Positions 1 through 13,137 of a stretch of DNA of 64,000 nt are shown in pieces. The stretch spans positions 13,593,312-13,657,311 of the forward strand of contig NC_092675.1 in assembly GCF_964355755.1 (NCBI RefSeq). Reading direction: 5' to 3'. The first letter of the stretch is position 1. Each line of letters starts with the position of its first letter. The position numbers were made by a program, and so were the translations under genes. Origin of the DNA: Antedon mediterranea. Taxonomy: Eukaryota; Echinodermata; Crinoidea; Comatulida; Antedonidae. The notes under the pieces were generated by a model. That model did not search any database, was not told where the DNA came from, and was given only the letters and a program-made list of their open reading frames with translations.

Positions 1-340
1 ACGTTTTAGACCATTTTGAGCATTTAGACAAAACTTTTTCACACAAAACACCAAAGTGCTTAGAATAGCTTCAAATCGCATTTGGAGACGTTTTAGACCA
101 TTTTGTGCATTTCGATGAAACTTGGTTACACAAAAACATCAAAGTGCTTAAAATCACATTATAAATCGTTTTAGACCATTTTGAGCATTTCGACAAAACT
201 TTTTCACACAAAATACCAAAGTGCTTAGAATAGCTTCAAATCGCATTTGGAGACGTTTTAGACCATTTTGTGATTTTCGAAAAAACTTTTTAACATAAAA
301 ACACCAAAGTGCTTAGAATAGCTTCAAATCACATTTGGAG

Positions 341-378
341 ACGTTTTAGACCATAAGTGCTTAGAATCACATTATAAA
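341..378 (+). repeat. Truncated 38 bp monomer E (first of twelve)
   Basis: Fourteen bases of a class 4 start (ending gaccat) joined to the last 24 bases of X (aagtgcttag to attataaa). Twelve copies: 341, 1573, 9568, 10798, 15594, 16827, 26556, 27788, 31085, 32317, 54081 and 54973. All have the same junction, so it arose once and was copied with the HOR. Confidence 0.92.
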
Positions 379-815
379 CCGTTTTAGACCATTTTGAGCA
401 TTTCGATAACAATTTTCACACAAAAACATCAAAGAGCACAAAATAGCTTAATATCGTATTTAAAAACGTTTTAGACCATTTTGAGCATTTAGACAAAACT
501 TTTTCACACAAAACACCAAAGTGCTTAGAATAGCTTCAAATCGCATTTGGAGACGTTTTAGACCAATTTGTGATTTTTGAAAAAACTTGTTAACATAAAA
601 ACACCAAAGTGCTTAGAATAGCTTCAAATCACATTTGGAGACGTTTTAGACCATTTTGTGATTTTGAACAAACTTGTTAACATAAAAACACCAAAGTGCT
701 TAGAATAGCTTCAAATCGCATTTGGCGACGTTTTAGACCATTTTGTGATTTTCGAAAAAACTTGTTAACATAAAAACACCAAAGTGCTTAGAATAGCTTC
801 AAATCGTATTTGGAG

Positions 816-893
816 ACGTTTTAGATCATTTTGAGATTTTCGAAAAAACTTGGTTACACAAAAACATCAAAGTGCTTAAAATAACATTATAAA
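816..893 (+). repeat. Representative class 2 monomer, 78 bp (type J)
   Basis: This 78 bp monomer ends attataaa instead of atttggag. Aligned with class 4 it lacks agcttcaaat (10 bp), which in the full form lies between two aat triplets, so the deletion has microhomology at its ends. B, M, J and X share this 3' end and length although their middles differ. In the parse a class 2 monomer is always followed by C, K or F. Confidence 0.88.
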
Positions 894-980
894 CCGTTTT
901 AGACCATTTTGAGCATTTCGATAACACTTTTCACACAAAAACATCAAAGAGCACAAAATAGCTTAATATCGTATTTAAAA
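894..980 (+). repeat. Representative class 3 monomer, 87 bp (type K)
   Basis: Opens ccgttttag, has gataacac in the middle, and carries the divergent second half caaagagcacaaaatagctt ending atttaaaa. Types K and F (gataacaat) share it. Except at 60561, and apart from the window edge, every K or F is followed by a class 1 monomer. The K-to-class-1 junction creates the 10 bp palindrome AAAACGTTTT. Confidence 0.88.
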
Positions 981-1067
981 ACGTTTTAGACCATTTTGAG
1001 CATTTCGACAAAACTTTTTCACACAAAACACCAAAGTGCTTAGAATAGCTTCAAATCGCATTTGGGG
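981..1067 (+). repeat. Representative class 1 monomer, 87 bp (type L)
   Basis: Has gagcatttcgacaaaac and tttttcacac in the middle, then the standard second half. This copy ends atttgggg, a private change shared with the copies near 16.3, 27.3 and 31.8 kb, so it marks those blocks as recent duplicates. A is the same monomer with catttag in place of catttcg. Confidence 0.88.
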
Positions 1068-1232
1068 ACGTTTTAGACCAATTTGTGCATTTCGATGAAA
1101 CTTGATTACACAAAAACATCAAAGTGCTTAAAATCACATTATAAACCGTTTTAGACCATTTTGAGCATTTCGATAACACTTTTCACACAAAAACATCAAA
1201 GAGCACAAAATAGCTTAATATCGTATTTAAAA

Positions 1233-2464
1233 ACGTTTTAGACCATTTTGAGCATTTAGACAAAACTTTTTCACACAAAACACCAAAGTGCTTAGAATAG
1301 CTTCAAATCGCATTTGGAGACGTTTTAGACCATTTTGTGCATTTCGATGAAAGTTGGTTACACAAAAACTTCAAAGTGCTTAAAATCACATTATAAATCG
1401 TTTTAGACCATTTTGAGCATTTCGACAAAACTTTTTCACACAAAATACCAAAGTGCTTAGAATAGCTTCAAATCGCATTTGGAGACGTTTTAGACCATTT
1501 TGTGATTTTCGAAAAAACTTTTTAACATAAAAACACCAAAGTGCTTAGAATAGCTTCAAATCACATTTGGAGACGTTTTAGACCATAAGTGCTTAGAATC
1601 ACATTATAAACCGTTTTAGACCATTTTGAGCATTTCGATAACAATTTTAACACAAAAACATCAAAGAGCACAAAATAGCTTAATATCGTATTTAAAAATG
1701 TTTTAGACCATTTTGAGCATTTAGATAAAACTTTTTCACACAAAACACCAAAGTGCTTAGAATAGCTTCAAATCGCATTTGGAGACGTTTTAGACCAATT
1801 TGTGATTTTTGAAAAAACTTGTTAACATAAAAACACCAAAGTGCTTAGAATAGCTTCAAATCACATTTGGAGACGTTTTAGACCATTTTGTGATTTTGAA
1901 CAAACTTGTTAACATAAAAACACCAAAGTGCTTAGAATAGCTTCAAATCGCATTTGGAGACGTTTTAGACCATTTTGTGATTTTCGAAAAAACTTGTTAA
2001 CATAAAAACACCAAAGTGCTTAGAATAGCTTCAAATCGTATTTGGAGACGTTTTAGACCATTTTGAGATTTTCGAAAAAACTTGGTTACACAAAAACATC
2101 AAAGTGCTTAAAATCACATTATAAACCGTTTTAGACCATTTTGAGCATTTCGATAACACTTTTCACACAAAAACATCAAAGAGCACAAAATAGCTTAATA
2201 TCGTATTTAAAAACGTTTTAGACCATTTTGAGCATTTCGACAAAACTTTTTCACACAAAACACCAAAGTGCTTAGAATAGCTTCAAATCGCATTTGGAGA
2301 CGTTTTAGACCAATTTGTGCATTTCGATGAAACTTGATTACACAAAAACATCAAAGTGCTTAAAATCACATTATAAACCGTTTTAGACCATTTTGAGCAT
2401 TTCGATAACACTTTTCACACAAAAACATCAAAGAGCACAAAATAGCTTAATATCGTATTTAAAA
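1233..2464 (+). repeat. HOR unit 2, 15-mer, 1232 bp (E-type)
   Basis: Same 15-monomer order and exactly the same length as unit 1, directly adjacent. It differs by point changes: B has gatgaaagttgg, F has ttttaacac, A' opens atg, and the H, J and L markers of unit 1 are absent. Second member of an E-type pair. Confidence 0.93.
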
Positions 2465-4089
2465 ACGTTTTAGACCATTTTGAGCATTTAGACAAAACTT
2501 TTTCACACAAAACACCAAAGTGCTTAGAATAGCTTCAAATCGCATTTGGAGACGTTTTAGACCATTTTGTGCATTTCGATGAAACTTGGTTACACAAAAA
2601 CATCAAAGTGCTTAAAATCATATTATAAATCGTTTTAGACCATTTTGAGCATTTCGACAAAACTTTTTCACACAAAATACCAAAGTGCTTAGAATAGCTT
2701 CAAATCGCATTTCGAGACGTTCTAGACCATTTTGTGATTTTCGAAAAAACTTTTTAACATAAAAACACCAAAGTGCTTAGAATAGCTTCAAATCACATTT
2801 GGAGACATTTTAGACCATTTTGTGATTTTCGAAAAAACTTGTTAACATAAAAACACGAAAGTGCTTAGAATAGCTTCAAATCGCATTTGGAAACGTTTTA
2901 GACCATTTTGTGATTTTCGAAAAAAATTGTTAACATAAAAACACCAAAGTGCTTAGAATCACATTATAAACCGTTTTAGACCATTTTGAGCATTTCGATA
3001 ACAATTTTCACACAAAAACATCAAAGAGCACAAAATAGCTTAATATCGTATTTAAAAATGTTTTAGACCATTTTGAGCATTTAGATAAAACTTTTTCACA
3101 CAAAACACCAAAGTGCTTAGAATAGCTTCAAATCGCATTTGGAGACGTTTTAGACCATTTTGTGATTTTTGAAAAAACTTGTTAACATAAAAACACCAAA
3201 GTGCTTAGAATAGCTTCAAATCACATTTGGAGACGTTTTAGACCATTTTGTGATTTTCGAAAAAACTTTTTAACATAAAAACACCAAAGTGCTTAGAATA
3301 GCTTCAAATCACATTTGGAGACGTTTTAGACCATTTTTGTGATTTTTGAAAAAACTTGTTAACATAAAAACACGAAAGTGCTTAGAATAGCTTCAAATCG
3401 CATTTGGAAACGTTTTAGACCATTTTGTGATTTTCGAAAAAGATTGTTAACATAAAAACACCAAAGTGTTTAGAATAGCTTCAAATCGCATTTGGAGACG
3501 GTTTAGACCATTTTGTGATTTTGAAAAAACTTGTTAACATAAAAACACCAAAGTGCTTAGAATAGCTTCAAATCGCATTTGGAGACGTTTTAGACCATTT
3601 TGTGATTTTCGAAAAAACTTGTTAACATAAAAACACCAAAGTGCTTAGAATAGCTTCAAATCGTATTTGGAGACGTTTTAGACCATTTTGAGATTTTCGA
3701 AAAAACTTGGTTACACAAAAACATCAAAGTGCTTAAAATCACATTATAAACCGTTTTAGACCATTTTGAGCATTTCGATAACACTTTTCACACAAAAACA
3801 TCAAAGAGCACAAAATAGCTTAATATCGTATTTAAAAACGTTTTAGACCATTTTGAGCATTTCGACAAAACTTTTTCACACAAAACACCAAAGTGCTTAG
3901 AATAGCTTCAAATCGCATTTGGAGACGTTTTAGACCAATTTGTGCATTTCGATGAAACTTGATTACACAAAAACATCAAAGTGCTTAAAATCACATTATA
4001 AACCGTTTTAGACCATTTTGAGCATTTCGATAACACTTTTCACACAAAAACATCAAAGAGCACAAAATAGCTTAATATCGTATTTAAAA
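2465..4089 (+). repeat. HOR unit 3, 19-mer, 1625 bp
   Basis: Order A B C D D2 X F A' G D G d H' I J K L M K. C ends atttcgag and D opens acgttctag. The E slot is filled by full D2+X. One G (3321-3409) is 89 bp through an extra T. H' opens acggtttag. Unit 9 is the same order without D2. Confidence 0.9.
3585..3672 (+). repeat. Representative class 4 monomer, 88 bp (type I)
   Basis: Typical full-length 88 bp monomer: opening box, then ttttcgaaaa, tgttaaca and a second half ending cgtatttggag. Class 4 (D, D2, G, H, H', I, d) is the most abundant class and the only one that commonly occurs in runs of two to seven. Most length differences between HOR units come from the number of class 4 copies. 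Two perfect palindromes, TTTTCGAAAA and TGTTAACA, lie 4 bp apart in this form. Confidence 0.9.
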
Positions 4090-5374
4090 ACGTTTTAGAC
4101 CATTTTGAGCATTTAGACAAAACTTTTTCACACAAAACACCAAAGTGCTTAGAAAAGCTTCAAATCGCATTTGGAGACGTTTTAGACCATTTTGTGCATT
4201 TCGATGGAACTTGGTTACACAAAAACATCAAAGTGCTTAAAATCACATTATAAATCGTTTTAGACCATTTTGAGCATTTCGACAAAACTTTTTCACACAA
4301 AATACAAAAGTGCTTAGAATAGCTTCAAATCGCATTTGGAGACGTTTTAGACCATTTTGTGATTTTCGAAAAAACTTTTTAACATAAAAACACCAAAGTG
4401 CTTAGAATAGCTTCAAATCACATTTGGAGACGTTTTAGACCATTTTGTGATTTTCGAAAAAACTTGTTAACATAAAAACACGAAAGTGCATAGAATAGCT
4501 TCAAATCGCATTTGGAAACGTTTTAGACCATTTTGTGATTTTCGAAAAAAATTGTTGACATAAAAACACCAAAGTGCTTAGAATCACATTATAAACCGTT
4601 TTAGACCATTTTGAGCATTTCGATAAAAATTTTCACAAAAAAACATCAAAGAGCACAAAATAGCTTAATATCGTATTTAAAAATGTTTTAGACCATTTTG
4701 AGCATTTAGATAAAACTTTTTCACACAAAACACCAAAGTGCTTAGAATAGCTTCAAATCGCATTTGGAGACGTTTTAGACCATTTTGTGATTTTTGAAAA
4801 AACTTGTTAACATAAAAACACCAAAGTGCTTAGAATAGCTTCAAATCACATTTGGAGACGTTTTAGACCATTTTGTGATTTTCGAAAAAACTTGTTAACA
4901 TAAAAACACGAAAGTGCTTAGAATAGCTTCAAATCGTATTTGGAAACGTTTTAGACCATTTTGTGATTTTCGAAAAAACTTGTTAACATAAAAACACGAA
5001 AGTGCTTAGAATAGCTTCAAATCGCATTTGGAGACGTTTTAGACCATTTTGTGATTTTCGAAAAAACTTGTTAACATAAAAACACGAAAGTGCTTAGAAT
5101 AGCTTCAAATCACATTTGGAGACGTTTTAGACCATTTTGTGATTTTTGAAAAAACTTGTTAACATAAAAACACGAAAGTGCTTAGAATAGCTTCAAATCG
5201 CATTTGGAAACGTTTTAGACCAATTTGTGCATTTCGATGAAACTTGATTACACAAAAACATCAAAGTGCTTAAAATCACATTATAAACCGTTTTAGACCA
5301 TTTTGAGCATTTCGATAACACTTTTCACACAAAAACATTAAAGAGCACAAAATAGCTTAATATCGTATTTAAAA
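4090..5374 (+). repeat. HOR unit 4, 15-mer, 1285 bp
   Basis: Order A B C D D2 X F A' G d d d G M K. Markers: A with agaaaagcttc, B with gatggaac, C with atacaaaag, D2 with gtgcatagaat, X with gttgacata. It lacks J-K-L. Unit 26 (43590-44874) has the same order and length, 39,500 bp away. Confidence 0.9.
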
Positions 5375-7515
5375 ACGTTTTAGACCATTTTGAGCATTTA
5401 GACAAAACTTTTTCACACAAAACACCAAAGTGCTTAGAATAGCTTCAAATCGCATTTGGAGACGTTTTAGACCATTTTGTGCATTTCGATGAAACTTGGT
5501 TACACAAAAACATCAAAGTGCTTAAAATCACATTATAAATCGTTTTAGACCATTTTGAGCATTTCGACAAAACTTTTTCACACAAAATACCAAAGTGCTT
5601 AGAATAGCTTCAAATCGCATTTCGAGACGTTTTAGACCATTTTGTGATTTTCGAAAAAACTTTTTAACATAAAAACACCAAAGTGCTTAGAATAGCTTCA
5701 AATCACATTTGGAGACATTTTAGACCATTTTGTGATTTTCAAAAAAACTTGTTAACATAAAAACACGAAAGTTCTTAGAATAGCTTCAAATCGCATTTGG
5801 AAACGTTTTAGACCATTTTGTGATTTTCGAAAAAAATTGTTAACATAAAAACACCAAAGTGCTTAGAATCACATTATAAACCGTTTTAGACCATTTTGAG
5901 CATTTCGATAACAATTTTCACACAAAAACATCAAAGAGCACAAAATAGCTTAATATCGTATTTAAAAATGTTTTAGACCATTTTGAGCATTTAGATAAAA
6001 CTTTTTCACACAAAACACCAAAGTGCTTAGAATAGCTTCAAATCGCATTTGGAGACGTTTTAGACCATTTTGTGATTTTTGAAAAAACTTGTTAACATAA
6101 AAACACCAAAGTGCTTAGAATAGCTTCAAATCACATTTTGATACGTTTTAGCCCATTTTGTGATTTTCGAAAAAACTTGTTAACATAAAAACACCAAAGT
6201 GCTTAGAATAGCTTCAAATCGTATTTGGAGACGTTTTAGACCATTTTGAGATTTTCGAAAAAACTTGGTTACACAAAAACATCAAAGTGCTTAAAATCAC
6301 ATTATAAACCGTTTTAGACCATTTTGAGCATTTCGATAACACTTTTCACACAAAAACATCAAAGAGCACAAAATAGCTTAATATCGTATTTAAAAACGTT
6401 TTAGACCATTTTGAGCATTTCGACAAAACTTTTTCACACAAAACACCAAAGTGCTTAGAATAGCTTCAAATCGCATTTGGAGACGTTTTAGACCAATTTG
6501 TGATTTTTGAAAAAACTTGTTAACATAAAAACACCAAAGTGCTTAGAATAGCTTCAAATCACATTTGGAGACGTTTTAGACCATTTTGTGATTTTCGAAA
6601 AAACTTGTTAACATAAAAACACGAAAGTGCTTAGAATAGCTTCAAATCGCATTTGGAGACGTTTTAGAACATTTTGTGTTTTTCGAAAAAAACTGTTAAC
6701 ATAAAAACACCAAAGTGCTTAGAATAGCTTCAAATCGCATTTGGAGACGTTTTAGACCATTTTGTGATTTTTGAAAAAACTTGTTAACATAAAAACACCA
6801 AAGTGCTTAGAATAGCTTCAAATCACATTTGGAGACGTTTTAGACCATTTTGTGATTTTCGAAAAAACTTGTTAACATAAAAACACGAAAGTGCTTAGAA
6901 TAGCTTCAAATCGCATTTGGAAACGTTTTAGACCATTTTGTGATTTTCGAAAAAACTTGTTAACATAAAAACACCAAAGTGTTTAGAATAGCTTCAAATC
7001 GCATTTGGAGACGTTTTAGACCAATTTGTGATTTTCGAAAAAACTTATCAACATAAAAACACCAAAGTGCTTAGAATAGCTTCAAATCGCATTTGGAGAC
7101 GGTTTAGACCATTTTGTGATTTTCGAAAAAACTTGGTTACACAAAAACATCAAAGTGCTTAAAATCACATTATAAACCGTTTTAGACCATTTTGAACATT
7201 TCGATAACACTTTTCACACAAAAACATCAAAGAGCACAAAATAGCTTAATATCGTATTTAAAAACGTTTTGGACCATTTTGAGCATTTCGACAAAACTTT
7301 TTCACACAAAACACCAAAGTGCTTAGAATAGCTTCAAATCGCATTTGGAGACGTTTTAGACCAATTTGTGCATTTCGATGAAACTTGATTACACAAAAAC
7401 ATCAACGTGCTTAAAATCACATTATAAACCGTTTTAGACCATTTTGAGCATTTCGATAACAATTTTCACACAAAAACATCAAAGAGCACAAAATAGCTTA
7501 ATATCGTATTTAAAA
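5375..7515 (+). repeat. HOR unit 5, 25-mer, 2141 bp
   Basis: Order A B C D D2 X F A' G d J K L G d d G d d d J K L M K. D2 opens acattttag and has gttcttag. The d monomer at 6143 carries ttttagccc and is preceded by ttttgat. The second J (7099-7176) is an H'/J-like hybrid opening acggtttag with gtgatttt. Confidence 0.88.
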
Positions 7516-9227
7516 ACGTTTTAGACCATTTTGAGCATTTAGACAAAACTTTTTCACACAAAACACCAAAGTGCTTAGAATAGCTTCAAATCGCATTTGG
7601 AGACGTTTTAGACCATTTTGTGCATTTCGATGAAACTTGGTTACACAAAAACATCAAAGTGCTTAAAATCACATTATAAATCGTTTTAGACCATTTTGAG
7701 GATTTCGACAAAACTTTTTCACACCAAATACCAAAGGGCTTAGAATAGCTTCAAATCGCATTTGGAGACGTTTTAGACCATTTTGTGATTTTCGAAAAAA
7801 CTTTTTAACATAAAAACACCAAAGTGCTTAGAATAGCTTCAAATCACATTTGGAGACGTTTTAGACCATTTTGTGATTTTCGAAAAAACTTGTTAACATA
7901 AAAACACGAAAGTGCTTAGAATAGCTTCAAATCGCAATTGGAAACGTTTTAGACCATTTTGTGATTTTCGAAAAAAATTGTTAACATAAAAACACCAAAG
8001 TGCTTAGAATCACATTATAAACCGTTTTAGACCATTTTGAGCATTTCGATAACAATTTTCACACAAAAACATCAAAGAGCACAAAATAGCTTAATATCGT
8101 ATTTAAAAATGTTTTAGACCATTTTGAGCATTTAGATAAAACTTTTTCACACAAAACACCAAAGTGCTTAGAATAGCTTCAAATCGCATTTGGAGACGTT
8201 TTAGACCATTTTGTGATTTTTGAAAAAACTTGTTAACATAAAAACACCAAAGTGCTTAGAATAGCTTCAAATCACATTTGGAGACGTTTTAGACCATTTT
8301 GTGATTTTCGAAAAAACTTGTTAACATAAAAACACGAAAGTGCTTAGAATAGCTTCAAATCGCATTTGGAAACGTTTTAGACCATTTTGTGATTTTCGAA
8401 AAAACTTGTTAACATAAAAACACGAAAGTGCTTAGAATAGCTTCAAATCGCATTTGGAAACGTTTTAGACCATTTTGTGATTTTCGAAAAAAATTTTTAA
8501 CATAAAAACACCAAAGTGTTTAGAATAGCTTCAAATCGCATTTGGAGACGTTTTAGACCAATTTGTGATTTTCGAAAAAACTTATCAACATAAAAACACC
8601 AAAGGGTTTAGAATAGCTTCAAATCGCATTTGGAGACGTTTTAGACCATTTTGTGATTTTGAAAAAACTTGTTAACATAAAAACACCAAAGTGCTTAGAA
8701 TAGCTTCAAATCGCATTTGGAGACGTTTTAGACCATTTTGTGATTTTCGAAAAAACTTGTTAACATAAAAACACCAAAGTGCTTAGAATAGCTTCAAATC
8801 GTATTTGGAGACGTTTTAGACCATTTTGAGATTTTCGAAAAAACTTGGTTACACAAAAACATCAAAGTGCTTAAAATCACATTATAAACCGTTTTAGACC
8901 ATTTTGAGCATTTCGATAACACTTTTCACACAAAAACATCAAAGAGCACAAAATAGCTTAATATCGTATTTAAAAACGTTTTAGACCATTTTGAGCATTT
9001 CGACAAAACTTTTTCACACAAAACACCAAAGTGCTTAGAATAGCTTCAAATCGCATTTGGAGACGTTTTAGACCAATTTGTGCATTTCGATGAAACTTGA
9101 TTACACAAAAACATCAAAGTGCTTAAAATCACATTATAAACCGTTTTAGACCATTTTGAGCATTTCGATAACACTTTTCACACAAAAACATCAAAGAGCA
9201 CAAAATAGCTTAATATCGTATTTAAAA
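7516..9227 (+). repeat. HOR unit 6, 20-mer, 1712 bp
   Basis: Order A B C D D2 X F A' G d d d d H' I J K L M K. C (7681-7767) has private changes (gaggatttcg, aagggctta). The fourth d (8548-8635) has cttatcaac and aagggttta, a variant pair that recurs in units 10, 16, 19, 23, 24, 25, 33 and 35. Confidence 0.9.
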
Positions 9228-10459
9228 ACGTTTTAGACCATTTTGAGCATTTAGACAAAACTTTTTCACACAAAACACCAAAGTGCTTAGAATAGCTTCA
9301 AATCGCATTTGGAGACGTTTTAGACCATTTTGTGCATTTCGATGAAACTTGGTTACGCAAAAACATCAAAGTGCTTAAAATCACATTATAAATCGTTTTA
9401 GACCATTTTGAGCATTTCGACAGAACTTTTTCACACAAAATACCAAAGTGCTTAGAATAGCTTCAAATCGCATTTGGAGACGTTTTAGACCATTTTGTGA
9501 TTTTCGAAAAAACTTTTTAACATAAAAACACCAAAGTGCTTAGAATAGCTTCAAATCACATTTGGAGACGTTTTAGACCATAAGTGCTTAGAATCACATT
9601 ATAAACCGTTTTAGACCATTTTGAGCATTTCGATAACAATTTTAACACAAAAACATCAAAGAGCACAAAATAGCTTAATATCGTATTTAAAAATGTTTTA
9701 GACCATTTTGAGCATTTAGATAAAACTTTTTCACACAAAACACCAAAGTGCTTAGAATAGCTTCAAATCGCATTTGGAGACGTTTTAGACCAATTTGTGA
9801 TTTTTGAAAAAACTTGTTAACATAAAAACACCAAAGTGCTTAGAATAGCTTCAAATCACATTTGGAGACGTTTTAGACCATTTTGTGATTTTGAACAAAC
9901 TTGTTAACATAAAAACACCAAAGTGCTTAGAATAGCTTCAAATCGCATTTGGAGACGTTTTAGACCATTTTGTGATTTTCGAAAAAACTTGTTAACATAA
10001 AAACACCAAAGTGCTTAGAATAGCTTCAAATCGTATTTGGAGACGTTTTAGACCATTTTGAGATTTTCGAAAAAACTTGGTTACACAAAAACATCAAAGT
10101 GCTTAAAATCACATTATAAACCGTTTTAGACCATTTTGAGCATTTCGATAACACTTTTCACACAAAAACATCAAAGAGCACAAAATAGCTTAATATCGTA
10201 TTTAAAAACGTTTTAGACCATTTTGAGCATTTCGACAAAACTTTTTCACACAAAACACCAAAGTGCTTAGAATAGCTTCAAATCGCATTTGGAGACGTTT
10301 TAGACCAATTTGTGCATTTCGATGAAACTTGATTACACAAAAACATCAAAGTGCTTAAAATCACATTATAAACCGTTTTAGACCATTTTGAGCATTTCGA
10401 TAACACTTTTCACACAAAACCATCAAAGAGCACAAAATAGCTTAATATCGTATTTAAAA
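9228..10459 (+). repeat. HOR unit 7, 15-mer, 1232 bp (E-type)
   Basis: Same order and length as units 1 and 2 and closest to unit 2 (F with ttttaacac, A' opening atg). B has gttacgcaaa, a private change. First member of the second E-type pair. Confidence 0.92.
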
Positions 10460-11601
10460 ACGTTTTAGACCATTTTGAGCATTTAGACAAAACTTTTTCA
10501 CACAAAACACCAAAGTGCTTAGAATAGCTTCAAATCGCATTTGGAGACGTTTTAGACCATTTTGTGCATTTCGATGAAACTTGGTTACACAAAAAACAAA
10601 GTGCTTAAAATCACATTATAAATCGTTTTAGACCATTTTGAGCATTTCGACAAAACTTTTTCACACAAAATACCAAAGTGCTTAGAATAGCTTCAAATCG
10701 CATTTGGAGACGTTTTAGACCATTTTGTGATTTTCGAAAAAACTTTTTAACATAAAAACACCAAAGTGCTTAGAATAGCTTCAAATCACATTTGGAGACG
10801 TTTTAGACCATAAGTGCTTAGAATCACATTATAAACCGTTTTAGACCATTTTGAGCATTTCGATAACAATTTTAACACAAAAACATCAAAGAGCACAAAA
10901 TAGCTTAATATCGTATTTAAAAATGTTTTAGACCATTTTGAGCATTTAGATAAAACTTTTTCACACAAAACACCAAAGTGCTTAGAATAGCTTCAAATCG
11001 CATTTGGAGACGTTTTAGACCAATTTGTGATTTTTGAAAAAACTTGTTAACATAAAAACACCAAAGTGCTTAGAATAGCTTCAAATCACATTTGGAGACG
11101 TTTTAGACCATTTTGTGATTTTGAACAAACTTGTTAACATAAAAACACCAAAGTGCTTAGAATAGCTTCAAATCGTATTTGGAGACGTTTTAGACCATTT
11201 TGAGATTTTCGAAAAAACTTGGTTACACAAAAACATCAAAGTGCTTAAAATCACATTATAAACCGTTTTAGACCATTTTGAGCATTTCGATAACACTTTT
11301 CACACAAAAACATCAAAGAGCACAAAATAGCTTAATATCGTATTTAAAAACGTTTTAGACCATTTTGAGCATTTCGACAAAACTTTTTCACACAAAACAC
11401 CAAAGTGCTTAGAATAGCTTCAAATCGCATTTGGAGACGTTTTAGACCAATTTGTGCATTTCGATGAAACTTGATTACACAAAAACATCAAAGTGCTTAA
11501 AATCACATTATAAACCGTTTTAGACCATTTTGAGCATTTCGATAACACTTTTCACACAAAAACATCAAAGAGCACAAAATAGCTTAATATCGTATTTAAA
11601 A
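10460..11601 (+). repeat. HOR unit 8, 14-mer, 1142 bp (E-type lacking I)
   Basis: As unit 7 but I is missing (88 bp): H runs into an ending cgtatttggag and then J. B also lacks 2 bp (acaaaaaacaaag). Together these give 1232-88-2 = 1142 bp. Confidence 0.9.
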
Positions 11602-13137
11602 ACGTTTTAGACCATTTTGAGCATTTAGACAAAACTTTTTCACACAAAACACCAAAGTGCTTAGAATAGCTTCAAATCGCATTTGGAGACGTTTTAGACC
11701 ATTTTGTGCATTTCGATGAAACTTGGTTACACAAAAACATCAAAGTGCTTAAAATCACATTATAAATCGTTTTAGACCATTTTGAGCATTTCGACAAAAC
11801 TTTTTCACACAAAATACCAAAGTGCTTAGAATAGCTTCAAATCGCATTTCGAGACGTTCTAGACCATTTTGTGATTTTCGAAAAAACTTGTTAACATAAA
11901 AACACGAAAGTGCTTAGAATAGCTTCAAATCGCATTTGGAAACGTTTTAGACCATTTTGTGATTTTCGAAAAAAATTGTTAACATAAAAACACCAAAGTG
12001 CTTAGAATCACATTATAAACCGTTTTAGACCATTTTGAGCATTTCGATAACAATTTTCACACAAAAACATCAAAGAGCACAAAATAGCTTAATATCGTAT
12101 TTAAAAATGTTTTAGACCATTTTGAGCATTTAGATAAAACTTTTTCACACAAAACACCAAAGTGCTTAGAATAGCTTCAAATCGCATTTGGAGACGTTTT
12201 AGACCATTTTGTGATTTTTGAAAAAACTTGTTAACATAAAAACACCAAAGTGCTTAGAATAGCTTCAAATCACATTTGGAGACGTTTTAGACCATTTTGT
12301 GATTTTCGAAAAAACTTTTTAACATAAAAACACCAAAGTGCTTAGAATAGCTTCAAATCACATTTGGAGACGTTTTAGACCATTTTGTGATTTTTGAAAA
12401 AACTTGTTAACATAAAAACACGAAAGTGCTTAGAATAGCTTCAAATCGCATTTGGAAACGTTTTAGACCATTTTGTGATTTTCGAAAAAGATTGTTAACA
12501 TAAAAACACCAAAGTGTTTAGAATAGCTTCAAATCGCATTTGGAGACGGTTTAGACCATTTTGTGATTTTGAAAAAACTTGTTAACATAAAAACACCAAA
12601 GTGCTTAGAATAGCTTCAAATCGCATTTGGAGACGTTTTAGACCATTTTGTGATTTTCGAAAAAACTTGTTAACATAAAAACACCAAAGTGCTTAGAATA
12701 GCTTCAAATCGTATTTGGAGACGTTTTAGACCATTTTGAGATTTTCAAAAAAACTTGGTTACACAAAAACATCAAAGTGCTTAAAATCACATTATAAACC
12801 GTTTTAGACCATTTTGAGCATTTCGATAACACTTTTCACACAAAAACATCAAAGAGCACAAAATAGCTTAATATCGTATTTAAAAACGTTTTAGACCATT
12901 TTGAGCATTTCGACAAAACTTTTTCACACAAAACACCAAAGTGCTTAGAATAGCTTCAAATCGCATTTGGAGACGTTTTAGACCAATTTGTGCATTTCGA
13001 TGAAACTTGATTACACAAAAACATCAAAGTGCTTAAAATCACATTATAAACCGTTTTAGACCATTTTGAGCATTTCGATAACACTTTTCACACAAAAACA
13101 TCAAAGAGCACAAAATAGCTTAATATCGTATTTAAAA
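11602..13137 (+). repeat. HOR unit 9, 18-mer, 1536 bp
   Basis: Order A B C D X F A' G D G d H' I J K L M K. The monomer at 11854-11941 has the start of D (acgttctag) and the end of D2 (gttaacat, cacgaaag), so unit 3's D and D2 are fused. J (12721) has ttttcaaaaaaac, a mark shared with the J at 22967. Confidence 0.9.

Larger units (their letters stand above)
1..1232 (+). repeat. HOR unit 1, 15-mer, 1232 bp (E-type)
   Basis: Order A B C D E F A' G H I J K L M K; monomer starts 1, 88, 166, 253, 341, 379, 466, 553, 641, 728, 816, 894, 981, 1068, 1146. Marker variants are H ending tttggcg, J with ttttagatcatttt and L ending tttgggg. The same markers recur at 15254, 26216 and 30745. Confidence 0.93.

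Noticed and set aside
371-378. TATA-like attataaa at the end of class 2 monomers as a promoter
   Set aside because: It is the fixed 3' end of every class 2 monomer and occurs well over a hundred times. No downstream gene or other promoter element is visible.
1561-1743. 60-residue minus-strand open frame, repeated at 9556, 10786, 16815, 27776, 32305, 54069 and 54961
   Set aside because: It runs across the D/E/F/A' joint and exists because 87 bp monomers keep the 3-base phase. Its internal peptide repeat is just the satellite box read in reverse. No start context, no domain, and it disappears wherever a CpG variant changes.
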